A stretch of DNA of 21,290 nt from Fervidobacterium sp. (GTDB lineage: Bacteria > Thermotogota > Thermotogae > Thermotogales > Fervidobacteriaceae), in assembly GCA_003526765.1 (NCBI GenBank), contig DPXZ01000145.1, forward strand, positions 1 through 21,290. Reading direction: 5' to 3'. Positions 7,797 through 14,766 of this stretch are shown piece by piece (the stretch's first letter is position 1; every line of letters starts with the position of its first letter). A program made the translations under genes and the position numbers. The notes beneath the pieces were generated by a model. It worked only from the letters and a program-made list of their open reading frames with translations, was not told the DNA's origin and made no database searches.

Positions 7797-8570
7797 GTGC
7801 CGTATAGATTCATAGCTGTAGATATTGGCGACGATATAGATATCAAGAAATTGATGTCTGAGAAGTTGTCGTACGTTGAATACGTAAGATGGGAAGAGCC
7901 CTTCAAATTTAAGTATGGCGATGGTATGGTTTTTGTCTATTCCTTTGGTGCCGTGGTGGGACTGAATGTGTCGGCTAAGCAATTCAGTTCCCTTATTTCC
8001 GAGTTTGATGACTACGTTATAGGCTCAGTAAAGCATAGTGCTCCAGATAATTTAGAAGTTACGCAAAGCAAAGACAGAGAGATAGAAGTATCACAAAACA
8101 CCGTTTATTTACCAAGGGTGGATGACGGGGCACTTTCAACAATCGCGTTTGTACTTGCCCAAAGCATCTCACTACATAGAATAGAGCAGAAAACTGAGTT
8201 CTTGATAGATGAGATCGAGAAATTTCTGTCTGCACATCGTAAAAGATCAAGAGGGAAGAAAGCTCTTGACCTTGCAATGAAGATACTGAAAACAAGACAC
8301 GAAATACTTTCCGATGTTATGATACTGGACAAGCCTGAGATGGCTTGGGAAAATGAAATGTACAACGAGGTTTATCAAAAATTGACAAGGTACTATGAAA
8401 TTTCCAGAAGGTACAAGAATGTAACAACAAAATTAGATCATGCATTTGGTGTAGCGAGTGTGCTACTTGAACTTCACAGTGAGAGTAAAGCAAATTTCTT
8501 AGAGTGGATGGTAATATTACTGTTCGTTGTGGAAATATTGGTAAGCCTTTTTGAAAGGTTTTTCCCGTAA
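7797..8570 (+). CDS. RMD1/DUF155 family protein with C-terminal membrane anchor
   Basis: This is a 257-aa protein. The GTG start at 7797 is placed by AGGGGTGAT upstream. The first 60 residues (YVRWEEPFKFKYGDGMVFVY, then SFGAVVGLNVS) and the helical body (LSTIAFVLAQSISLHRIE; MYNEVYQKLTRYYEISRRYKNV) fit the RMD1/YagE (DUF155) family. A single hydrophobic segment close to the C-terminus (about 229-250, FLEWMVILLFVVEILVSLFE) would anchor it with the bulk on one side of the membrane. Yeast Rmd1/Rmd8 relatives are membrane-associated; the bacterial function is not known. It lies 32 bases after the deacetylase-like gene and ends in a terminator-like hairpin, so it is probably the last gene of the slyD-pelF operon. 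Confidence 0.82.
   Translation: MPYRFIAVDIGDDIDIKKLMSEKLSYVEYVRWEEPFKFKYGDGMVFVYSFGAVVGLNVSAKQFSSLISEFDDYVIGSVKHSAPDNLEVTQSKDREIEVSQNTVYLPRVDDGALSTIAFVLAQSISLHRIEQKTEFLIDEIEKFLSAHRKRSRGKKALDLAMKILKTRHEILSDVMILDKPEMAWENEMYNEVYQKLTRYYEISRRYKNVTTKLDHAFGVASVLLELHSESKANFLEWMVILLFVVEILVSLFERFFP
8543..8563 (+). terminator. Terminator-like hairpin inside the last codons of the DUF155 gene
   Basis: AAGCCTTT (8543-8550), loop TTG, AAAGGTTT (8554-8561) pairs over 8 bp with one G-U, followed by T residues (8559-8563). It lies just before the TAA at 8568-8570, and no other hairpin follows before the next promoter. Confidence 0.4.
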
Positions 8571-8602
8571 AACTCCTTAACACTTCTTTACACGAAAAGT
8601 AG

Positions 8603-8608
8603 TATAAT
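8603..8608 (+). promoter_or_regulatory. Predicted -10 box of the 5'-nucleotidase gene
   Basis: TATAAT lies 42 bases upstream of the ATG at 8651, in the only gap between this gene and the preceding operon. The nearest -35-like hexamers (TTAACA at 8577, TTTACA at 8587) are not at ideal spacing. Confidence 0.45.
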
Positions 8609-8650
8609 AATTATTAGAGTCCACACAACTTTTTAAGAGGAGGGATTAGG

Positions 8651-10177
8651 ATGAAGAAGTTAGCAGTATTCACTTTTTTGGTTATGTCTTTGTTTGCATT
8701 TGCGGTTAACATCACTGTTTTCCACATCAACGATACTCACGCACATGCTTGGCCATTTGCGGATTCAAACGGCAACATGATCGGTGGATTTTCAACGATA
8801 GCAACGATGATCGATGCGGAAAGAAAGGTGAATCCGAACGTCTTATTCCTTCATGCAGGCGATATAAATACCGGAGTTCCAGAATCGGACTTGGTTGATG
8901 CAGCAGCAGATATTCTAGCACTCAACAGGATGAAACTCGATGCGGTGGCTGTAGGTAACCACGAATTCGATAAATCAAGAGACGTTCTCAGAAAGCAAAT
9001 GTCATGGGCAAAGTTCGACTTTCTTAGTGCGAATATTTATAAAGACGGTGAACCATTCTTTACACCATACATCATAAAAGAAGTGGGTGGAGTGAAAGTC
9101 GCAATAGTTGGGTTCACTACGGAACATACAAAGATACTCGAGAATGTTTACAGCGAAGACTTGGAATTCAAAAATGTTGTCGAAGTTGCAAAACAAATAA
9201 TTCCAGAAATCAGAAAGCAAGCAGATGTTGTCATTGCGTTGACACACCTTGGCGTTGGTCAAGGATATTCTGATCTTTACACAACAGCGGATCAACTCGC
9301 ACAAAATGTTGAAGGCATAGATCTAATAATCGATGGACACAGCCACACAAATATGACAAGTCCAATGGTTGTGAATGGCGTACCGATTGTTCAAGCGTCT
9401 GAGTGGGGAAAGGTACTTGGTAGAGCAGACATAGAAGTTGAGAATGGTAAAGTTGTTAAGATTGATTGGCAAGTAATTCCTGTGGTGCAATCTAAGTTAG
9501 TTGGCAAGGACGAAGCAGGAAACAACGTTTATCAGACAGTTGTAAAAGAGAACTTGGCGGTAAAATCGGTACTTAGTTATTTTAAACAATTGGGTGGTTC
9601 AAAGTTGGATACAGTTATCGGAACAACGGAAATTTTGCTCAACGGTGAGAGAGCAGATGTACGAGCAAAGACAACTAATCTTGCAAACTTAATTGCTGAT
9701 TCTATGATTTGGAAAACAGGTGCCGATGTCGCTTTGACAAATGGTGGCGGTATTAGAGCATCGATAAAACCGGGTAATATAACTATAAGAGATGTTTTGA
9801 CAGTTTTACCATTTGGAAACACGCTTTATGTTATTGAATTGAAAGGTTCAGATCTTCAAAAGGTCTTTGAATATGCTGCAACGATTCCTAATGGACAAGG
9901 CGGATTTCTCCAAGTTGGAGGCGCAACTTGGAAAGCTGAAGGCGGAAAGCTCACGGAGGTACTTGTCGGTGGAAAACCAATAGACCCAGAAAAGACGTAC
10001 AAAGTTGTTACGAATGATTATATGGCTGGCGGTGGAGATGGATACACAATGTTGAAAGGCCAACCAGGTTACAACACGTTCTACGTCATGGCCGATGTTC
10101 TGACAGAGTACATACAGAAAGTACTCGGCGGGAACGTAACCAACTACGATGACAAACCAAGAGTAGAAAGAAAATAA
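8651..10177 (+). CDS. Exported UshA-type 5'-nucleotidase / UDP-sugar hydrolase
   Basis: This 508-aa secreted metallophosphoesterase is predicted to dephosphorylate extracytoplasmic nucleotides (and possibly UDP-sugars), releasing nucleosides for uptake. The signal peptide is MKKLAVFTFLVMSLFAFA. The two-metal site is complete: D28 and H30 in NDTHAH, D71 in HAGD, N103-H104 in GNHEF, H199 in THLG, and H230 and H232 in GHSH. The C-terminal 5'-nucleotidase domain that binds the base shows TNGGGIR (363-369), LPFGNTLYVIELKG and VTNDYMAGGGDGY. It has its own promoter and a strong terminator (10220-10250), so it is monocistronic. The start has AGAGGAGGGATTAGG upstream. Substrate choice between nucleotides and other phosphoesters cannot be told from sequence. 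Confidence 0.93.
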   Translation: MKKLAVFTFLVMSLFAFAVNITVFHINDTHAHAWPFADSNGNMIGGFSTIATMIDAERKVNPNVLFLHAGDINTGVPESDLVDAAADILALNRMKLDAVAVGNHEFDKSRDVLRKQMSWAKFDFLSANIYKDGEPFFTPYIIKEVGGVKVAIVGFTTEHTKILENVYSEDLEFKNVVEVAKQIIPEIRKQADVVIALTHLGVGQGYSDLYTTADQLAQNVEGIDLIIDGHSHTNMTSPMVVNGVPIVQASEWGKVLGRADIEVENGKVVKIDWQVIPVVQSKLVGKDEAGNNVYQTVVKENLAVKSVLSYFKQLGGSKLDTVIGTTEILLNGERADVRAKTTNLANLIADSMIWKTGADVALTNGGGIRASIKPGNITIRDVLTVLPFGNTLYVIELKGSDLQKVFEYAATIPNGQGGFLQVGGATWKAEGGKLTEVLVGGKPIDPEKTYKVVTNDYMAGGGDGYTMLKGQPGYNTFYVMADVLTEYIQKVLGGNVTNYDDKPRVERK

Positions 10178-10219
10178 AGAAATAGCATACTGACCAATCT
10201 CTAAATATATTAAGATATA

Positions 10220-10250
10220 TTAGGGGCGGAAAACCGCCCCTAATTTTTTT
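10220..10250 (+). terminator. Strong intrinsic terminator after the 5'-nucleotidase gene
   Basis: A perfect 10-bp stem, TTAGGGGCGG (10220-10229) with CCGCCCCTAA (10234-10243), has an AAAA loop and is followed by seven T residues (10244-10250). Confidence 0.95.
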
Positions 10251-10274
10251 CTTGAATACCATGTTGGCAATGTG

Positions 10275-10313
10275 TTGTCAGTAATTGACACTTAGTGTAT
10301 AATGATATATATA
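10275..10313 (+). promoter_or_regulatory. niaR promoter(s) with embedded palindrome (candidate operator)
   Basis: TTGTCA (10275-10280), a 17-base spacer and TATAAT (10298-10303) form a good sigma-70 promoter. A second pair, TTGACA (10285-10290), 17 bases and TATATA (10308-10313), overlaps it. A perfect palindrome ACACT-T-AGTGT (10288-10298) sits between -35 and -10, and GTGT-A-ACAC (10346-10354) lies in the leader. Their location is what one expects for autoregulation by the downstream repressor; that these are NiaR sites is inference. Confidence 0.55.
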
Positions 10314-10380
10314 CATGTAGGTGCATCTATTTTTCTTGTCTGTAAGTGTAACACAATCTATTTCTTTAAGGGGTGGGAAA

Positions 10381-10875
10381 GTGAATAGAAAGGCAGAGAT
10401 CTTAGATTTACTCAAACGAACAAAGGCTCCAGTGAAGGGAAAAGAATTGGCAGAACGTTTTGGAGTGAGTAGGCAGGTGATAGTATCAGATATAGCTCAG
10501 CTCAGAGAAGACGGGAACAAGATCTTTTCAACTAGGGATGGGTACATCTTGGATACTGGTGGTAGAGTGAGGAGAACCATCGCATTTCAACACTCATCAG
10601 AGGAGATTTATGATGAGCTTCGAACAATTGTTGAAGCAGGTGGAAAAGTTATAGATGTCATCGTCGAACATCCTGTTTATGGCGAATTAATAGGTCGCAT
10701 AGATGTATCAACGTTAGACGACGTAGAGAAATTCGTTTCCCTACTTATATCTTCTAACACTAAACCTCTTTTGGAAATTTCAAATGGCATACACCTCCAT
10801 ACGATAGAAGCATCAGACGAAACCACAATGGACAGAATACTCAATGTAATCGAGAGATACAGACTTAGGAGATAA
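10381..10875 (+). CDS. niaR: NiaR transcriptional repressor of NAD synthesis and niacin salvage
   Basis: The repressor is 164 aa. The GTG at 10381 is chosen because AAGGGGTGGG lies just upstream and the protein then begins directly with the winged helix (NRKAEILDLLKRTKAP, recognition helix around GVSRQVIVSDIAQLRE, residues 28-43). An in-frame GTG at 10321 lacks a ribosome binding site. Residues about 66-160 form the 3H domain, with H71, E79, H97, H138 and H140. The spacing of H71, E79, H138 and H140 equals that of the metal ligands I recall for the Thermotoga maritima protein TM1602 (H79, E87, H146, H148). Family knowledge: NiaR binds nicotinic acid and represses niacin uptake and NAD genes. 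The adjacent nicotinamidase supports this. Confidence 0.9.
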   Translation: MNRKAEILDLLKRTKAPVKGKELAERFGVSRQVIVSDIAQLREDGNKIFSTRDGYILDTGGRVRRTIAFQHSSEEIYDELRTIVEAGGKVIDVIVEHPVYGELIGRIDVSTLDDVEKFVSLLISSNTKPLLEISNGIHLHTIEASDETTMDRILNVIERYRLRR

Positions 10876-10917
10876 ATGCTAATAACATATTAAAATGTTG
10901 AAATGAGGTGAAAAGAC

Positions 10918-11442
10918 GTGAGAGCATTACTTATTGTAGATTTACAAAACGACTTTACAAAACCCGGTGGTGCATTGTACTTTCCAGGAGCTGAGAATGT
11001 GATACCCCCGATAATTGAACTTGTGGAGAGATTCAAATCCAATGGTCTACCGATAATTTATACACGAGATTGGCATGAAGATAACGATTACGAATTTGCC
11101 GTATGGGGTACTCACTGTCTCCATAACTCAGAAGGTAGCGAGATAGTAAGTGAGCTTAGCATGTCTTTGAAAGACTATGACAACGTCTACGAGATTAGAA
11201 AGAGCAGGTATTCCGCATTTTACCAAACCAATCTTGAAGATATTCTGGCAAGTATGGATGTAGATGAAGTGCATGTTGGAGGACTTGTAACACACATCTG
11301 CGTACTTTTTACCGTTGAGGAACTACGAAACAGAGGTATAAAGACATATGTTCACTCAGATTGTGTTGATAGCTTTGATAAATCCATGCACGAATTTGCT
11401 TTAAAAGAGATGAAAGAAGTATTGTTAGCGAATGTTATCTGA
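10918..11442 (+). CDS. pncA: Nicotinamidase-like cysteine hydrolase (isochorismatase family)
   Basis: This is a 174-aa cytoplasmic hydrolase predicted to convert nicotinamide to nicotinate in the NAD salvage pathway. The isochorismatase-family catalytic triad is visible: D8 in IVDLQNDF, K95 in EIRKSRYSAF and C128 in GLVTHICVLFT. The metal site probably includes D51 and H53 (TRDWHEDNDYEF). The second His of the classic DWHPxxHxSF motif is replaced by an acidic stretch, as in some Firmicute nicotinamidases. The GTG start has GAGGTGA nine bases upstream. It lies 42 bases after niaR without an obvious promoter, so the pair is likely co-transcribed and niacin-regulated. A pyrazinamidase-type or other cysteine hydrolase activity cannot be excluded, but the niaR context favours PncA. 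Confidence 0.87.
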   Translation: MRALLIVDLQNDFTKPGGALYFPGAENVIPPIIELVERFKSNGLPIIYTRDWHEDNDYEFAVWGTHCLHNSEGSEIVSELSMSLKDYDNVYEIRKSRYSAFYQTNLEDILASMDVDEVHVGGLVTHICVLFTVEELRNRGIKTYVHSDCVDSFDKSMHEFALKEMKEVLLANVI

Positions 11443-11454
11443 AAGTCAAGAGCG

Positions 11455-11472
11455 ATACGTAAAGTTACGTAT
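11455..11472. repeat. Perfect inverted repeat downstream of pncA
   Basis: ATACGTAA-AG-TTACGTAT is an 18-bp near-palindrome (8-bp arms, 2-base centre) beginning 13 bases after the pncA stop. No T-tract follows, so it is not a standard terminator; it may be an operator or a transcript-end hairpin. Confidence 0.4.
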
Positions 11473-11510
11473 GCTGACGGGAGATTATGCAAAACTTGTT
11501 CGATATGTTT

Positions 11511-11519
11511 TGGTATATT
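11511..11519 (+). promoter_or_regulatory. Candidate extended -10 promoter for the RNA helicase gene
   Basis: TGGTATATT fits TGnTATAnT. A start near 11526 would give a leader of about 175 bases that contains the hairpins described at 11584-11662. No strong -35 is visible. Confidence 0.35.
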
Positions 11520-11583
11520 AATGTAAATTTAACTGAATGAGTCAAAAGATGTGTTAAACTAATCATCGTTGAGAAAGACTTAG

Positions 11584-11662
11584 ATCCCTTTCATCTTGCT
11601 ACTCTAAATGGATTCTATCCCTTTTGAAGGTAAGAAAAAAGAGTTAAGCAAGGAAAGGGATA
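11584..11662 (+). promoter_or_regulatory. Structured leader of the DEAD-box helicase gene with two competing hairpins
   Basis: Stem A pairs 11584-11605 (ATCCCTTTC, CTTGCT, ACTCT) with 11640-11661 (AGAGT, AGCAAG, GAAAGGGAT): 20 base pairs with a two-base bulge on each side. Stem B pairs 11616-11624 (TATCCCTTT) with 11654-11662 (AAAGGGATA). Both need the same 3' segment, so only one can form at a time. The element ends 40 bases before the ATG. Pairing is read directly from the sequence; a role in self-regulation or temperature response is inference. Confidence 0.45.
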
Positions 11663-11702
11663 AATCTACCAAGTGGCGAGAAGAAAGAGGAGGAACTTAA
11701 GA

Positions 11703-13352
11703 ATGGAAGATAAGAGTAAGACGTATGAAAGCTTTAAAGATTTCGGATTAAGCGAAGATTTGTTGTTGGCGATCGAAAAGAAGGGGTACACAACTCCAAC
11801 AGAAATTCAGAGTTTAGTTATACCCATTGCACTTTCGACTGACAAGGACATAATCGCTCAAGCACAAACAGGAACAGGGAAGACCGCAGCTTTCGGAATT
11901 CCTATATTACAAAGGGTGGAATTTCGAAAGAGTAAGGCTCCGAAGGTACTGATAATCACACCAACGAGAGAACTTGCTCTGCAGATTTCAGATGATCTCA
12001 AGAGTCTAAAAGGTAGCAGAAGAATTAGAATTTCAACTGTTTACGGCGGGCATTCGATGGCTGACCAGTTGAAGGACATGGAAAAAGGAATAGATATAGT
12101 TGTTGGAACTCCCGGAAGGTTACTTGACCACTTGAGCCGTGAGAGTTTGGACCTATCGAGTATAGAATACCTTGTGTTAGATGAAGCTGATCGAATGTTG
12201 GACATGGGATTCATCGATGATATTATGGAAATAATCAGCAAACTTCCAAAAGAAAGGCGCACATTCCTATTTTCAGCTACTATGCCAAAGGAAATAGTCA
12301 ATATTGCTGAAAAATTCATGAAAGAGTATGAACATATATCTACGGTTACGTATGACCTAACAACGGAAAATGCAGAGCAGCTATACTTTGAGGTCGAAGA
12401 GCAGGATAAATTACCATTATTATGCAGGATAATAGATATGGCCCCAGATTTTTACGGCTTAGTTTTCTGCCAAACAAAGTTGGAAGTGGACGAAGTTTCA
12501 AAGAGGTTATCGGATCTTGGATATAGTGCAGATGGATTTCACGGAGATTATTCTCAATATCAGAGAGAAAGAGTACTGGATAAATTCAAGAAAAGGAATT
12601 TAAGGATTCTTGTCACAACCGACGTTGCAGCACGTGGTATAGACATCGATGGTTTAACACATGTGATAAACTATTCTGTACCAAGAGATCCAGAGTACTA
12701 CGTACATAGAGTTGGAAGAACGGGAAGAGCAGGGAAGAAAGGATTTGCGATAACATTTGTAACAAGAGACGACTATTTCCATTTTGCAAGAGTAAAGAAA
12801 TTTGCTAAAGCTAGGATATCAAAAGAAAAGATACCTCAAGTAGAAGACATAATGCAGCGACAACTTCAAAACGTGATAAATGACATAACAAATATGCCAC
12901 GTGTTTCGAACGATTTGTATAGAGATGTTGCAAAGGAACTCATAGAAAAGATGGGACCAACCGGTGCAGTTGAATTGCTCATACATGCGTTGCTGAAAGA
13001 AAGAATAGACGTAAATAGATACGGTGATTTAGTTCAAAGGGATTTTTCAAGGGGTAGCTCATCGAACACTAAAAGCGATACTGTAAGATTATTTGTAGGT
13101 ATGGGTACTGCAAAGGGTATCGATAAGAAAAAGTTGATAGATTATATCTCGGAAAAAACTGGAATAGAGTCTAAGAACATCCAAAATGTGAGAGTCTATG
13201 AGAATTTCTCTTTCATCGATGTAAACGAATTTGATGCACAGATAATACTCAAAATACTTAATCCAAGGGATAGAAGAGGAAGAAAAGGTAAACCATTAGT
13301 AGAACGTGCAAGAGAAAAGAAAACTGAGAAAAGCCAAAAAACAAGCGTGTAG
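11703..13352 (+). CDS. deaD: DEAD-box ATP-dependent RNA helicase (CsdA/DbpA-type)
   Basis: The helicase is 549 aa. The ATG at 11703 is preferred over an in-frame GTG at 11673 because AGAGGAGGA lies nine bases before it. All helicase motifs are present: Q motif (GYTTPTEIQ, Q36), Walker A AQTGTGKT (54-61), PTRELALQ, TPGRLLDH, DEAD (160-163), SAT (191-193), TTDVAARGIDI and HRVGRTGRAG (335-344). After a helical linker, residues about 455-530 (VRLFVGMGTAKGIDKKKLID to FSFIDVNEFDAQIILKIL) form the DbpA-type RNA-binding domain, and the tail is basic. By family, such proteins remodel rRNA during 50S assembly and unwind mRNA during cold stress. The structured leader suggests post-transcriptional control. 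A bidirectional terminator follows. Confidence 0.95.
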   Translation: MEDKSKTYESFKDFGLSEDLLLAIEKKGYTTPTEIQSLVIPIALSTDKDIIAQAQTGTGKTAAFGIPILQRVEFRKSKAPKVLIITPTRELALQISDDLKSLKGSRRIRISTVYGGHSMADQLKDMEKGIDIVVGTPGRLLDHLSRESLDLSSIEYLVLDEADRMLDMGFIDDIMEIISKLPKERRTFLFSATMPKEIVNIAEKFMKEYEHISTVTYDLTTENAEQLYFEVEEQDKLPLLCRIIDMAPDFYGLVFCQTKLEVDEVSKRLSDLGYSADGFHGDYSQYQRERVLDKFKKRNLRILVTTDVAARGIDIDGLTHVINYSVPRDPEYYVHRVGRTGRAGKKGFAITFVTRDDYFHFARVKKFAKARISKEKIPQVEDIMQRQLQNVINDITNMPRVSNDLYRDVAKELIEKMGPTGAVELLIHALLKERIDVNRYGDLVQRDFSRGSSSNTKSDTVRLFVGMGTAKGIDKKKLIDYISEKTGIESKNIQNVRVYENFSFIDVNEFDAQIILKILNPRDRRGRKGKPLVERAREKKTEKSQKTSV

Positions 13353-13413
13353 AATAGACTGAATACAAAAGAGTCTCTACATTATTTATGAAACGACTGC
13401 TAGATATTAGTTG

Positions 13414-13452
13414 AAAAAAGGCTTGCCAACAGTAACGTTGACAAGCCTTTTT
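13414..13452. terminator. Bidirectional terminator between the helicase and UPF0173 genes
   Basis: AAAAAGGCTTG (13415-13425), mismatch C, CAAC, loop AGTAAC, GTTG, mismatch A, CAAGCCTTTTT (13442-13452). The A-tract on one side and T-tract on the other make it work on both strands, which suits the convergent genes that end at 13352 and 13471. Confidence 0.9.
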
Positions 13453-13470
13453 AATCTTCATCTTCGATGT

Positions 13471-14151
13471 TTAAAATTCGATGTATTCACCAGGTTTCAA
13501 TATCCTACATTCGACACCAAGTTTTTCGACTTCAGCCTTGAATTCATCAGCATCAGCCCTTATTATATCCCAAGTGTTGTAGTGGATGGGAACAACGATT
13601 TTGGGTTTGAACATTTCCACTGCCACTATAGCATCATCCACATCCATTACATAGTTTCCCCCTATTGGTATGAAAGCTAAGTCAACATTTTTGAGTAATT
13701 CCATCTCTTTTGTTAGTCCTGTATCGCCTGCGTGGTATACCGTCTTTCCATCTGCGTTGATAAGAAAGCCACACGGATTACCACCGTAAATCGTGTTCTC
13801 ACCATCGTGTATCCCCGAACCATGTAGGGCAGGCGTCAACTTTACCTTCCCGAATTCAAAGTAATATGTACCTCCTACATGCATGGGATGTACTCTACAA
13901 CCTTTTAACTGTAAGTAACTACATATTTCCGCATTTGAAATCACAATAGGGTTGTACTTTTTGCAGAGTTCTACGGTATCACCTAAGTGATCATTGTGGC
14001 CATGTGTAACGAGGATATAATCAATTCGAGGTAATTTAAAATCATTTGGATACTTTGGATTTCCCGTAATGAACGGGTCTATTATTACGTTGTATCCATC
14101 CTCTATGTCCTCGAGTAAAACGACAGCATGACCCAAAAATCTTACTCGCAT
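13471..14151 (-). CDS. Metal-dependent hydrolase, UPF0173 family (metallo-beta-lactamase fold)
   Basis: This is a 226-aa cytoplasmic protein. HGHNDHLGD (H50, H52, D54, H55) is the zinc-binding motif of the metallo-beta-lactamase superfamily. YHAGDTG and [10 protein letters not shown] supply the further ligands, and the start [14 protein letters not shown] is typical of the UlaG-like UPF0173 group. Length matches the family (about 225-230 aa). The ATG is preceded by GAGGAGGGATT. The physiological substrate of the family is not established; phosphodiester or lactone hydrolysis has been suggested for relatives. It follows the unrecognised 149-aa gene by 87 bases on the same strand. Confidence 0.92.
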   Translation of the reverse strand: MRVRFLGHAVVLLEDIEDGYNVIIDPFITGNPKYPNDFKLPRIDYILVTHGHNDHLGDTVELCKKYNPIVISNAEICSYLQLKGCRVHPMHVGGTYYFEFGKVKLTPALHGSGIHDGENTIYGGNPCGFLINADGKTVYHAGDTGLTKEMELLKNVDLAFIPIGGNYVMDVDDAIVAVEMFKPKIVVPIHYNTWDIIRADADEFKAEVEKLGVECRILKPGEYIEF

Positions 14152-14238
14152 TGAGAATCCCTCCTCATTTTTCGTGAATTTGCAAATTTCAAAGTGCAGA
14201 TGAGATAAATCTTGAGATAACGCAACAGTTATGCATTG

Positions 14239-14688
14239 TCATTCGTACAACACTGCTTTAATAATCGAAGGTTCCAAACGGAATATTGAACCTTTCCCTT
14301 GGAGGAAATGATGTTTTTCGAGCAAGTGTACGGAAAGATCACTGATCATGATTTGCTTTGAATTATTCAAATTCTTTATTGTGGAAACTCGTTTACTGAA
14401 CATCCCATCTTTGAAGGGGCATGGAATATTACCTCTAGCTTCATCAACTGTGATCTCCCATTTCTCAAAAGTAACGACATTCCCCAACCCTTTTGCTCCT
14501 TCTCTTAAGAGTTGCCTTAGCAGCTTTGCAACTTCGGAGAAATCAAGATTTAGATGTGCAAACTCTTCCTCATCCGCTGTAATTATATCTACGATATTTC
14601 TATCATCGTCTCCGAGGAATCCTTCAGCAGTTATTTTCCCTGGTTTCATGCTTTCTTGGGCACTCGCATATTCAGGAGTTAATTTCAT
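14239..14688 (-). CDS. Unrecognised conserved-looking cytoplasmic protein, 149 aa
   Basis: I do not recognise this family. The start is placed at the ATG at 14688 (MKLTPEYASAQ) because GAGGTG then sits seven bases upstream; an ATG two codons earlier would be too close. There is no signal peptide or membrane segment. The N-terminal half is acidic (GFLGDDDRNIVDIITADEEE), the middle is an amphipathic helix (FSEVAKLLRQLLREGAKGLG) followed by VTFEKWEITVDEARGNIPCP, and the C-terminal part holds HLLEKHHFLQGKGSIFRLEP, which looks like a structured binding surface with a His cluster. Codon use matches its neighbours, so it is probably a real gene and not a chance frame. It sits between the nqr operon and the UPF0173 gene on the same strand. 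Confidence 0.75.
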   Translation of the reverse strand: MKLTPEYASAQESMKPGKITAEGFLGDDDRNIVDIITADEEEFAHLNLDFSEVAKLLRQLLREGAKGLGNVVTFEKWEITVDEARGNIPCPFKDGMFSKRVSTIKNLNNSKQIMISDLSVHLLEKHHFLQGKGSIFRLEPSIIKAVLYE

Positions 14689-14707
14689 GCACATTCACCT
14701 CTTTTCT

Positions 14708-14728
14708 AAAAAGTGCGCTCTCGCTTTT
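14708..14728 (-). terminator. Possible terminator of the nqr operon
   Basis: On the minus strand, AAAAGCGAGAGCGCACTTTTT can form a short hairpin (GCG-AGAG-CGC extended by A-T pairs across a two-base bulge) ending in five T residues, 38 bases after the nqrF stop. The stem is weak, so read-through into the 149-aa gene is possible. Confidence 0.35.
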
Positions 14729-14766
14729 CATAACGTTATTGAATACTTCAGATTACTGCCAACAGA

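Noticed and set aside
10321..10380. Upstream GTG start for niaR
   Set aside because: The extra residues precede a normal NiaR N-terminus, lack a ribosome binding site and contain the second palindrome; GTG at 10381 is better.
11673..11702. Upstream GTG start of the helicase adding ten basic residues
   Set aside because: The AAGAGGAGGA that would encode part of this extension is the ribosome binding site of the ATG at 11703.
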